Below, piece by piece: positions 8,538 to 15,608 of a stretch of DNA of 45,636 bases (positions within the stretch are counted from its first letter, which is position 1; each line of letters begins with the position of its first letter). Where the stretch lies: NCBI GenBank assembly GCA_045538895.1, contig JAZQEH010000017.1, positions 1 through 45,636 of the forward strand. Reading direction: 5' to 3'. The notes below the pieces were generated by a model. It was not told where the DNA came from, made no database searches, and saw nothing but the letters and a program-made list of their open reading frames with translations. Position numbers and translations under genes: made by a program. This DNA comes from UMGS902 sp045538895. GTDB lineage: Bacteria > Bacillota > Clostridia > Oscillospirales > CAG-272.

Positions 8538-10742
8538 ATGTATACCGATTTTTACAGTGACCGGAAATTCATAGAAAATGAGTATGAGGAAGCCGTATGG
8601 GATGAGAATAGCGGAATTTCTCCTGAGATGCTGGATAAAAAGATGCGGCGCTTTGCTGCCGAAAACAAAGATATGCCGGCAGTGCTGATTATGGCAAATT
8701 GTTATAAAATTATACTTGAGGAGGCACAACTGTGCATCAATCCTCATACTATGTTTCCCGATAAGCTTCGCCACGGTGTTAAATATACACGTGATGCAAC
8801 ACGGGGCATACTTGAAATGATAGCGAGAGAACGCTATGAAAAGACGTTTGTGAAGAATTGTCCTGCTGTCTGGGAGCAGCGTAAGCTTTTCGGGTATCTC
8901 GGACTTGCTATACCCGATACCGACGTGTGGCACGTTGTATATGATTGGGAGCGTATTATCCGACTTGGTGCAAAGGGACTTTTAGACGAGATAGTTCTGA
9001 CAAAGCACGAGAAGGAAGAAAACGGCACTCTTACGGAAAAACAAGCCGATTTTTACGATGCGGAGATCATGGCGTTTGAGGCATTGCTTACGTACATGCG
9101 CCGTTTGCTTGTTGCATCCGAAAACGAAGGGCTTACAGAGTATTGCAGTGCCTTGCGTGTTATCATAGAGCAACCGCCGCAAACGCTTTATCAGGTGCTT
9201 TGCCTTTCGCACATAATGCTTACCGTGATAGAGCTTGGCAGAGAACGGTGCCGCACCTACGGTGCTGTTGATGAACTGTACACACCGTTTTACGTTTCGG
9301 ATAAAGCCAAAGGAATTCTTACACCTGAAAAGACTAAAGAGATGTTCCGCTATTTCTGGCAAAAGGTTGCCGCTGAAAAGCGTTATGCCGACCAGCCGAT
9401 ATGTATAGGCAAGGCATGGAGTAACGACGACTCTCCTGCGGCAGAGCTTACCATGCTGATGCTCGAAGCCTATGAAGAGCTTGATATTCACAATCCGAAA
9501 ATCCATGTGCGTTGCAGTAAAAATCTTTCCGATAAGCTACTCACAAAGCTTGCAAGCATGATTCGTGCAGGTAGCTCATCAATGGTACTTATAAATGACG
9601 AAACCGTTTTCAAAGGCTATGAGATGCTTGGCATTTCACGTGAAATTGCAGACGGCTATATTCCGATAGGATGTTATGAATCCACTATTGCGGGACTTGA
9701 GGACTCAAGGATATGCGCATCATGGATAAATCTTGCCAAGGCATGTGAATATGCAATCACCGGCGGACGTGACATTCTCGGCAGAATATACGTAGGGCAG
9801 AGAACAGAGCAACCGAAGACGTGGGAAAGCTTTCTCGACACCTATTTCAGTTATCTGAAAGAGCATATAGACCTTGTTATCAACAACGTCAACGTTCAGG
9901 CGGAGTTTGCTTATGAGGCAAATCCCTCTCCCTATTATTCGGGTTCTGTTGAGTCATGTGTAAAGCATGGCAAGGACGTTTTTGACGGCGGCATGGTATA
10001 CCGTAATCAGTCGCTTAAGTGTTTTGCCATTGCCACGGCGGTGGACTCGCTGCTTGCAGTGAAAAAATTTGTTTATGAGGATAAGAGAATAACGCTTACA
10101 GAGCTTGCCGAAATTCTCGGCAATAATTGGGAGGGTGCAGCCGAACTGCGTGCAGATATTATGAAGGATGCGACAAAGTTCGGTAACAACATTCCCGAAG
10201 CTGACAGTCTGGCTCGGCAAATTTTTGATTTCTGTGCAGAAAATATTATCGGCAAACCGACCTCAACCGGAGGTGTTTTCCGTCTTGGCTGCGACTCGGT
10301 TGCAATGGCCGAGGGGTACGGCAACCGTACTGCGGCAACTGCCGACGGCAGACTTGCACGTCAGCCGCTATCCAAGAATATGCGTCCCGTTAACGGCATG
10401 GAGCGAAAGGGCGTAACTGCGTTTATTCAATCGGTTTGTAGCCTTAACAATGATATTTTTGTTGACGGTGCACCGCTTGACTTTGTCGTGCATCCGTCAG
10501 CAGTTGAGGGCGAAGATGGACTTGAGGCAATGAAAGCGCTGATACGCATTTTCTTTGCAAAAGGCGGCTTTGCCATTCAGGGCAATATTCTTAACCTTGA
10601 TACACTGCTTGACGCACAGAAGCATCCCGAAAAATATCCAACGTTGCAGGTTCGTGTTTGCGGATGGAATGAATACTTTGTCAATATGAGCGAAAAAATT
10701 CAGAACGATTTCATTCAACGTGTTTCGGGAGTTGAAAAATGA
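8538..10742 (+). CDS. Second glycyl radical enzyme, dehydratase/lyase type (substrate unknown)
   Basis: A 734-residue paralogue of the enzyme at 1200. The active-site loop is IGCYESTIAG, giving Cys379 and Glu381. The glycyl radical motif is RVCGWN with Gly709 as radical site. The Pro after the catalytic Glu in the first enzyme is Ser here, and the residues that follow differ completely (STIAGLEDS versus PCAMGKEIP). Such differences beside the catalytic pair suggest a different substrate. The overall layout, N-terminal PFL domain then short glycine-radical domain, matches, and length is nearly identical. Its stop overlaps the activase start by four bases (ATGA), implying translational coupling. 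No microcompartment genes are near, so any aldehyde product would not be encapsulated by a local shell. Confidence 0.9.
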   Translation: MYTDFYSDRKFIENEYEEAVWDENSGISPEMLDKKMRRFAAENKDMPAVLIMANCYKIILEEAQLCINPHTMFPDKLRHGVKYTRDATRGILEMIARERYEKTFVKNCPAVWEQRKLFGYLGLAIPDTDVWHVVYDWERIIRLGAKGLLDEIVLTKHEKEENGTLTEKQADFYDAEIMAFEALLTYMRRLLVASENEGLTEYCSALRVIIEQPPQTLYQVLCLSHIMLTVIELGRERCRTYGAVDELYTPFYVSDKAKGILTPEKTKEMFRYFWQKVAAEKRYADQPICIGKAWSNDDSPAAELTMLMLEAYEELDIHNPKIHVRCSKNLSDKLLTKLASMIRAGSSSMVLINDETVFKGYEMLGISREIADGYIPIGCYESTIAGLEDSRICASWINLAKACEYAITGGRDILGRIYVGQRTEQPKTWESFLDTYFSYLKEHIDLVINNVNVQAEFAYEANPSPYYSGSVESCVKHGKDVFDGGMVYRNQSLKCFAIATAVDSLLAVKKFVYEDKRITLTELAEILGNNWEGAAELRADIMKDATKFGNNIPEADSLARQIFDFCAENIIGKPTSTGGVFRLGCDSVAMAEGYGNRTAATADGRLARQPLSKNMRPVNGMERKGVTAFIQSVCSLNNDIFVDGAPLDFVVHPSAVEGEDGLEAMKALIRIFFAKGGFAIQGNILNLDTLLDAQKHPEKYPTLQVRVCGWNEYFVNMSEKIQNDFIQRVSGVEK

Positions 10743-11635
10743 GTAAAGGAACAATACTTAACATCAAGCAGTTTGAGATACATGACGGCCCCGGTATGCG
10801 GACAACGCTTTTTGTAAAAGGATGCCCTTTACGTTGCAAATGGTGTCATAATCCCGAAAGCTACAGCATAAAGCCACAGCTTGCATATTATGCACACAAA
10901 TGCGTTATGTGCGGCAGGTGTACACAGGTATGCACAGAGGCGGTTCATTTGACCGATGGGAGCAGCCATACGGTAAACAGAGAACTTTGTACTGCATGCG
11001 GAGCATGCGTTGATAAATGCCCTCAGAATGCACTTACCGTGTTTGGAAGAGAGGTTTCTCCAAAGGAGATTTTACCCGAACTTCTGGAGGACAAAATCTT
11101 TTTTGACGGTTCCGGCGGTGGAGTGACGATAAGCGGCGGAGAGCCGCTTATGCAAGCAGATTTTACCGCAGAACTGCTTATGTTGCTTAAGGAAAACGGT
11201 GTTCACACGGCAGTTGATACGTGCTTGTTTGCACCGAAAAGTGAACTTGAAAAACTGCTTGAATATACCGATTTGTTTCTTGTTGACATAAAGGCTATTG
11301 ATGATAATGTACATAAAAGGTGTACCGGAGTTTCAAACCGCATCATTCTGGAAAACCTGCAATATATTGACTCGGTAGGGAAGGCGTATGAAATACGTAT
11401 TCCGTATATTCCTCATGAAAATGACGGTGAAATTCAAAAAATTGCCGACTTTTTGTGCAGTTTGAAAAATACAGACAGGGTAAAATTGCTTGCATATCAT
11501 GACCTGTCCCGTTCTAAATACGAGGCGCTTGATATGCCATATGCAATGGGGGCTACCTCGGTACCGTCGGAAGAAGAATACGAGAGGGCATTCAGAATTC
11601 TCACCGATGCAGGTCTTAATGCCATACACAAATAA
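10739..11635 (+). CDS. Second glycyl radical enzyme activating enzyme
   Basis: A 298-residue radical SAM activase, collinear with the one at 3391. SAM cluster cysteines are at 29, 33 and 36. Two ferredoxin clusters use Cys55/58/61/65 and Cys84/87/90/94. DGPGMRT at 16-22 is the family-standard signature, and GGGVTISGGEPLMQ is the SAM-binding strand. It overlaps the GRE stop by four bases and is followed directly by a terminator, so unit 2 is a two-gene operon. It should activate the GRE at 8538; cross-activation of the first GRE is possible given the similarity. Confidence 0.93.
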   Translation: MSKGTILNIKQFEIHDGPGMRTTLFVKGCPLRCKWCHNPESYSIKPQLAYYAHKCVMCGRCTQVCTEAVHLTDGSSHTVNRELCTACGACVDKCPQNALTVFGREVSPKEILPELLEDKIFFDGSGGGVTISGGEPLMQADFTAELLMLLKENGVHTAVDTCLFAPKSELEKLLEYTDLFLVDIKAIDDNVHKRCTGVSNRIILENLQYIDSVGKAYEIRIPYIPHENDGEIQKIADFLCSLKNTDRVKLLAYHDLSRSKYEALDMPYAMGATSVPSEEEYERAFRILTDAGLNAIHK

Positions 11636-11662
11636 AAAAATCCGCCGCACGGCGGATTTTTT
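11634..11662. terminator. Bidirectional intrinsic terminator of unit 2
   Basis: An A-run, TCCGCC-GCAC-GGCGGA stem and T-run, starting inside the activase stop codon. Confidence 0.9.
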
Positions 11663-11670
11663 GCGTTTGA

Positions 11671-11725
11671 AAGCCTCCCTTGCCTAAAGGGAGGTGGCAT
11701 TTGTGTAGCAAATGACGGAGGGATA
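11671..11725. repeat. Interspersed two-hairpin repeat
   Basis: CCTCCCTT/AAGGGAGG arms at 11674-11694 are followed by CATTTG/CAAATG arms at 11699-11715 and then GACGGAGGG. The layout (GGGAGG-type hairpin beside a shorter hairpin) matches the repeats at 1-60 and 45551-45600, but the inner hairpin sequence differs, so it is probably a related subfamily. Confidence 0.5.
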
Positions 11726-11749
11726 CGTATCCTCGGTCATATTTGGAAA

Positions 11750-12034
11750 CTACCTCAAGATTTCATCTACTGAAATTAATGCTTCTGTTACGAGTTTTAC
11801 ACCAAGAGAAAAACCGTCGCAAAATGCTTGCTCGCTATTTAGCATCAGATATTCATCAACGAGGGCACTGTATTTTTTAAAGCTTTCTTTTTCCGTTTGA
11901 TTGAATAAATTCTCCATTTCTTCATGTGAATTTTCCATTAATCTTTCGGTTTCTCTGATCTCTGCGTTGTTTCTTCCAAAGCGTTGCAAGGGATCAACAT
12001 TTCCGTTCCAAAGTTGTGCTATTGCAGATGTCAT
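11750..12034 (-). CDS. DUF6809-like small protein
   Basis: A 94-residue acidic, helical cytoplasmic protein beginning MTSAIAQLWNGNVDPLQRFG. The LWNGNxxP opening and a long amphipathic helix rich in Glu and Asn resemble the DUF6809 family of Firmicutes; function unknown. Start 12034 is chosen because GGAGGAG lies seven bases upstream; an upstream in-frame GTG would place that RBS inside the gene. It is divergent from an XRE repressor, and its consensus promoter is filled with palindromic operators, so the repressor probably silences it. Confidence 0.65.
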   Translation of the reverse strand: MTSAIAQLWNGNVDPLQRFGRNNAEIRETERLMENSHEEMENLFNQTEKESFKKYSALVDEYLMLNSEQAFCDGFSLGVKLVTEALISVDEILR

Positions 12035-12051
12035 GATAATCTCCTCCTTTT

Positions 12052-12132
12052 GCACCCTATAGGATGCTCGAAAACATTATAGCACCTTATAAGGTGCATG
12101 TCAAGTGCATCTCATAAGGTTCGTGTTATAAT
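12052..12132. promoter_or_regulatory. Divergent promoters with three XRE operator-like palindromes
   Basis: Three related 16-bp palindromes: 12052-12067 (GCACCCTATAGGATGC), 12082-12097 (GCACCTTATAAGGTGC, perfect) and 12107-12122 (GCATCTCATAAGGTTC, degenerate). The minus-strand promoter is consensus, with TTGACA at 12099-12104 and TATAAT at 12076-12081 spaced by 17 bases. The perfect palindrome lies inside that spacer. The first palindrome covers the expected transcription start. The third lies just upstream of the plus-strand -10 TATAAT at 12127-12132. This geometry fits repression of the DUF6809-like gene and autoregulation. Confidence 0.75.
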
Positions 12133-12154
12133 AATTAAAAAAGGGGGCTTTATG

Positions 12155-12373
12155 ATGAATTGTTTTGAAAGACTGAAAGCAATAAGAGAGGATTCCGACC
12201 TTTCTCAAAGCGATGTGGCAAAAATATTGAATACTACAAGACAACAGGTTAGTAAATGGGAAACGGGTGCTCAGATGATGGGCGTTGATAAATATATTGT
12301 ACTTGCAAAGTATTATAATATTTCTGTTGATTACCTCCTTGGTTTAATAGACGAGCCTAGAAAGTTGAAGTAA
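12155..12373 (+). CDS. XRE-family HTH repressor (small)
   Basis: A 72-residue Cro/C1-type DNA-binding protein. The helix-turn-helix is LSQSDVAKILNTTRQQVSKWE, the most regular form of this motif, followed by YIVLAKYYNISVDYLLGL, the typical XRE end. ATGs at 12152 and 12155 are both possible; GGGGG at 12143-12147 sits seven bases before 12155. It is divergent from the DUF6809-like gene and probably binds the three palindromes between them. A phage or toxin-antitoxin context is not seen. Confidence 0.85.
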   Translation: MNCFERLKAIREDSDLSQSDVAKILNTTRQQVSKWETGAQMMGVDKYIVLAKYYNISVDYLLGLIDEPRKLK

Positions 12374-12387
12374 GGATATATAACAAT

Positions 12388-12415
12388 AAAAAATCCGCCG
12401 TACGGCAGATTTTTT
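12388..12415. terminator. Terminator after XRE gene
   Basis: An A-run, TCCGCCG-TA-CGGCAGA stem (one mismatch) and T-run, 15 bases after the stop. Confidence 0.8.
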
Positions 12416-12536
12416 GAAGTCTGATGACAAAGTCATCAGACTTACCAGAGTGTGAGAAACGCAGACAGATTTTTGGATTTTTGTTTCGTCGGCGTACATG
12501 TGTACGGTAGAGACAAAAATCCGAAAAAGCAAGTAA
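12416..12536. other. Structured gene-free spacer
   Basis: It holds a perfect hairpin AAGTCTGATGAC/GTCATCAGACTT at 12417-12443. A longer foldback has TTTTTGGATTTTTGT-like and ACAAAAATCCGAAAAA-like arms around 12468-12486 and 12511-12528, enclosing GTACATGTGTAC at 12494-12505. No ORF is convincing. It could be a small RNA or a repeat element; sequence alone does not decide. Confidence 0.4.
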
Positions 12537-12576
12537 CGGCAAGGGCTTAAAAAAGCCCTTGCCGCATTTTGTTTTT
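12537..12576 (+). terminator. Strong hairpin followed by T-run
   Basis: CGGCAAGGGCTT/AAGCCCTTGCCG with a 4-base loop (12537-12564), then CATTTTGTTTTT. It is more than 160 bases from the XRE stop and has its own structured RNA upstream, so it may end a non-coding transcript. Confidence 0.65.
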
Positions 12577-12600
12577 AATACAAAGTGAAAAATTATTTGT

Positions 12601-12642
12601 TCCTATTCTTTTTGTCCTATTCTTTTTGTCCTATTCTTTTTG
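12601..12642. repeat. Tandem repeat, three copies of 14 bp
   Basis: Three exact head-to-tail copies of TCCTATTCTTTTTG, downstream of the antiporter gene. Non-coding; no function apparent. Confidence 0.85.
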
Positions 12643-12685
12643 CTTTTATTCTTACTTGCGGTCTGACGTGTTTGTCAGCACTCTG

Positions 12686-12713
12686 AAAAAATCCGCCTCA
12701 TGGCGGATTTTTT
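12686..12713. terminator. Terminator of the antiporter gene
   Basis: An A-run, TCCGCC-TCAT-GGCGGA stem and T-run immediately after the minus-strand antiporter stop at 12718. Confidence 0.88.
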
Positions 12714-12717
12714 ATTG

Positions 12718-13749
12718 TTATAATACAAACTGCACAACGCAGAATGCGATGTATATGCAAAGGAGAAGAATACCCTGCCAGCGTGAAAGCTTTTGCTTTA
12801 TCAACGTGGGAACGGTAAGCAGAGCCATAACGCCGAGCATTATCGGCAAGTCGATTACAAGAGAGGAATTGATGCCGTTAATTGTACCGGTCTCTGGAAG
12901 CGGGAAAGGACAAAGTGTAACCGAAACACCGCTTACAAGTACGAGGTTGAAGAGGTTTGCACCGATAATATTGCCGAGGGAGAGCGAGCCGTGTCCCTTG
13001 ATAAGTGACGTGATGGCAGTAACAAGCTCGGGCAGAGAAGTGCCTACCGCAACAATGGTAAGACCGATAACCTTTTCGGAAACGCCGCAAGCCGATGCAA
13101 TGAATTTAGCGTTGTCAACCAAAAGTATAGCACCTACTGCGATAAGGGCAGCACCGATAACGAGCAAAACGATATCTTTAAGTAAGCTGTCCTTGGTGCC
13201 ATCCTTTTCAGACTCAACCACATGGTCTTCGCCGCTCTGCTTTTCGAGTGCCTCTTCTGCAGCATTGCTGTCCAGCGTGTCAACGTCGGCAGACGAGTTT
13301 TTTTTCATGCGAAGAACAACCAGAACCATGTAAAGAACGAAGATAGAAAGCAGAATAAAGCCTATGGTGCGTGTAAACTCACCTAAAAAATATGCAGCGA
13401 AGCAATAGAGTGCCACCGCTCCGAAGAAAAACGCAACCGGAAGTTTAAGGCTTTTTCTTGCCGCAGCCCCCGGCTTTATGGCAACGGTGATAGCCGCTAT
13501 TAATGAGGTGTTACAAATAATCGAGCCCATCGCATTACCGTAGGCAATTTCGCCACTACCTGTAAGCGCTGCACTTGCCGACGTCATAACCTCGGGCAGG
13601 GTAGTGCCGATTGAAACAACGGTTGCACCTATAAGGATTTCGGGTAGATGAAATCTGCGTGCTATTCCTGTAGCACCGTCAACAAACCAGTCGCCGCCTT
13701 TGATAAGAAGTGCAAATCCGATTAATAAAAGAATGACTGCCTGAACCAT
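12718..13749 (-). CDS. Calcium/sodium antiporter (CaCA family)
   Basis: A 343-residue inner-membrane exchanger with the two inverted alpha-repeats of the CaCA superfamily. The first is SIGTTLPEVMTS (Glu53) with GNAMGSIICN. The second is VGTSLPELVTA with GNIIGANLFN. About ten hydrophobic helices are interrupted by an acidic, hydrophilic cytoplasmic loop near residues 145-185, as in YrbG-like proteins. AAGGAG lies six bases before the ATG. It is probably monocistronic, with its own terminator. It exchanges Ca2+ (or another cation) for Na+ or H+. It has no evident functional link to the flanking catabolic units. Confidence 0.93.
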   Translation of the reverse strand: MVQAVILLLIGFALLIKGGDWFVDGATGIARRFHLPEILIGATVVSIGTTLPEVMTSASAALTGSGEIAYGNAMGSIICNTSLIAAITVAIKPGAAARKSLKLPVAFFFGAVALYCFAAYFLGEFTRTIGFILLSIFVLYMVLVVLRMKKNSSADVDTLDSNAAEEALEKQSGEDHVVESEKDGTKDSLLKDIVLLVIGAALIAVGAILLVDNAKFIASACGVSEKVIGLTIVAVGTSLPELVTAITSLIKGHGSLSLGNIIGANLFNLVLVSGVSVTLCPFPLPETGTINGINSSLVIDLPIMLGVMALLTVPTLIKQKLSRWQGILLLCIYIAFCVVQFVL

Positions 13750-13820
13750 TTTTTACTCCTTATGTATTTATTGAATCTACCATAATAAAATACCATAAAA
13801 TGTCGGTATTTGTCAATGTG

Positions 13821-14606
13821 TTATTGTCCTGCACCGCCAAATTCCTTTACGTATTCGGTAGGGGTGTAGCCGGTGGCTTGCTTAAAAGTGCGTGAAAAGT
13901 GATAGACACTTGAAAAGCCTGACATTTCCGCAATGGAGGATATCGAAAGATACTCATTGCGAAGCAGGTTTTCTGCGGTGCGTATGCGGAGATTCTGTAT
14001 GTATTGCTTTGGCGAAGTGCCGTATTGCTGCTTGAACACACGGCGGAAATAAACCTCGCTTACCGCCGCTTTTTCGGCAAGCATCTGGTTAGAAAGGCTT
14101 GGGTTTGTAAAGTTATCTTCAAGGAATTTTATCGCCGGACGTATGATATCGTAGTTTTTGTCACGCTCAAGTGCAAGCTCGTTTTTGTACAGGCGGTTTA
14201 AAATTTCATAGATCGTACGTAATGCACTCAAATGACCGTTAGGCGGCTTGATAAGCCAGAGCTTTTCAAGCTTGCGGAACTCTCCGAGATAGTTTTCAAT
14301 ATCGCCGATTTCAATGCTGATAAACTCGCTCGGTGCCGTGCCTTCAAGTGCATGATACTGTATAAGAGGGAACTCCCCCTCCTCTACGCAGGATTGCGTA
14401 TATGTGGCGCCTTTTGGTAACAGCAAAACGTGGTTTCTGTCGGACACGTATTCTTTACCGTTGTGATAATAAACCATTTTCCCCGATTTTGCAAAGCAGA
14501 TTCCGTATGATTTACGGTCGGTCTGCGTACGCAGTTTGAAAACAGGGTTCTGGATGGTCAGCGCACCCACAAAAAGAACAGGTGTAATTTTAGCAATACT
14601 TTCCAT
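13821..14606 (-). CDS. AraC-family transcriptional regulator, unit 3
   Basis: A regulator of about 261 residues. The sensor half includes the cupin-like YVSDRNHVLLLPKGATYTQS. The C-terminal double HTH has LAEKAAVSEVYFRRVFKQQY and IAEMSGFSSVYHFSRTFKQA, with the ending GYTPTEYVK. Start 14606 is chosen for GAGGA eight bases upstream; the ATG at 14672 has no RBS. It is divergent from the five-gene operon beginning at 14796. A direct repeat with 20-bp period in the gap (14688, 14708) is a plausible binding site. Ligand unknown. Confidence 0.9.
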   Translation of the reverse strand: MESIAKITPVLFVGALTIQNPVFKLRTQTDRKSYGICFAKSGKMVYYHNGKEYVSDRNHVLLLPKGATYTQSCVEEGEFPLIQYHALEGTAPSEFISIEIGDIENYLGEFRKLEKLWLIKPPNGHLSALRTIYEILNRLYKNELALERDKNYDIIRPAIKFLEDNFTNPSLSNQMLAEKAAVSEVYFRRVFKQQYGTSPKQYIQNLRIRTAENLLRNEYLSISSIAEMSGFSSVYHFSRTFKQATGYTPTEYVKEFGGAGQ

Positions 14607-14687
14607 ATCGTTTTCCTCATAGTGATTTAAAATGAGTATATCATTTTTGTTAAATAAAATCAATAAAATCAACTAAAAAAGCGAAAT

Positions 14688-14766
14688 GTGTATCATTTTA
14701 CACAAAGGTGTATCAGTTTTTGCATTGATAATAACAGGAGAAAATGTTATTATTAGCATGTATAAT
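14688..14766 (+). promoter_or_regulatory. Candidate AraC direct-repeat site, inverted repeat and -10 of unit 3
   Basis: AA-x-GTGTATCA-x-TTTT occurs twice with a 20-bp period (GTGTATCA at 14688-14695 and 14708-14715), about two helical turns, as AraC-type dimers prefer. ATAATAACA and TGTTATTAT form a 9-bp perfect inverted repeat at 14728-14736 and 14745-14753, eight bases upstream of TATAAT at 14761-14766. No -35 is at the right distance, consistent with activation. Confidence 0.5.
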
Positions 14767-14795
14767 GATGTAACAAATCAAGGGAGGTTATCATT

Positions 14796-15596
14796 ATGGA
14801 AAAGAAACTTACTTTTTTAGGTCATGAAAGACCTTTACTTGTTGATATGGTTATTGTTGAAACTCCTACGCAGGCAGTTAACAATATCCGTAATGCAATT
14901 TATGACGGTGCAGAGGCTTTCGGCATGCAGATGGAAAGACTCCGCCCTGAGTTCAGAACCGAAGATATTCTGAAGAAGCTTACCGCGTTCATGGGCAACA
15001 AGCCCCTTTATATCACAAATTACCGTGGAGCTTATAATAAGGAAATGACCGAGCAGGCACGCATGGATGAGCTTATGCTTGCTGTAAAATGCGGTGCAAC
15101 TCTCGTTGACCTCACCGGTGACACTTACGATCCCACCCCCGGCGAAATGACCGACAATCCCGTGGCTATTGACAAGCAGAAAGCACAGATCGAAAAGTTT
15201 CATGAGGCAGGTGCAGAGGTGCTTATGTCCTCTCATATCTTCAAGTATATGGAACCCGAACAGGTGCTTGAGCTTGCTTTGAAGCAGCAGAGCCGCGGCG
15301 TTGATATTGCGAAGTTCGTTACAGGTACCGAAAATGAGGAGCAGCTCTGGAACAATCTCAACACCATAAAGCTTCTTAAAAAGGAGCTTAAGATTCCGTT
15401 CCTCTTCCTCTCAAATGGTCCTTGGTGCAAGATGCACCGTGTGCTTGGCCCGTATTTCGGCGTTTGCATGTGGCTTTGTGTTCAGCAGTATGATGCGCTT
15501 TCTTCACGTGACCAGCCCTTGCTTCGCTCTATGAAGGCTATTGTTGACAACTTTGACTGCGTTCCCAATATTTCATTCAATCTTGAAAATAATTAA
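14796..15596 (+). CDS. Type I 3-dehydroquinate dehydratase-like (AroD-like) barrel enzyme
   Basis: A 266-residue TIM-barrel protein with the residue pattern of type I dehydroquinase: Glu47 (MERLR), Arg77 (YITNYR), His147 (MSSHIF), the Schiff-base Lys173 (VDIAKFV), Arg215 (HRVLGPYFG) and Gln240 (SSRDQP). Order and spacing fit AroD, where His143 and Lys170 act. The known reaction dehydrates 3-dehydroquinate to 3-dehydroshikimate. Several surrounding motifs diverge (FLSNGPW where AroD has an MSMG-type strand, SSRDQ where it has SAPGQ), so the substrate may differ. It is the first gene of an exoprotein operon with no other aromatic biosynthesis gene, which argues for a catabolic role. GGGAGG precedes the ATG. 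Confidence 0.75.
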   Translation: MEKKLTFLGHERPLLVDMVIVETPTQAVNNIRNAIYDGAEAFGMQMERLRPEFRTEDILKKLTAFMGNKPLYITNYRGAYNKEMTEQARMDELMLAVKCGATLVDLTGDTYDPTPGEMTDNPVAIDKQKAQIEKFHEAGAEVLMSSHIFKYMEPEQVLELALKQQSRGVDIAKFVTGTENEEQLWNNLNTIKLLKKELKIPFLFLSNGPWCKMHRVLGPYFGVCMWLCVQQYDALSSRDQPLLRSMKAIVDNFDCVPNISFNLENN

Positions 15597-15608
15597 AGGG
15601 GTACAAAT

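Noticed and set aside
12569..13333. 254-codon plus-strand frame across the antiporter
   Set aside because: Overlaps a textbook CaCA antiporter on the other strand; Ser/Thr-rich shadow without RBS.
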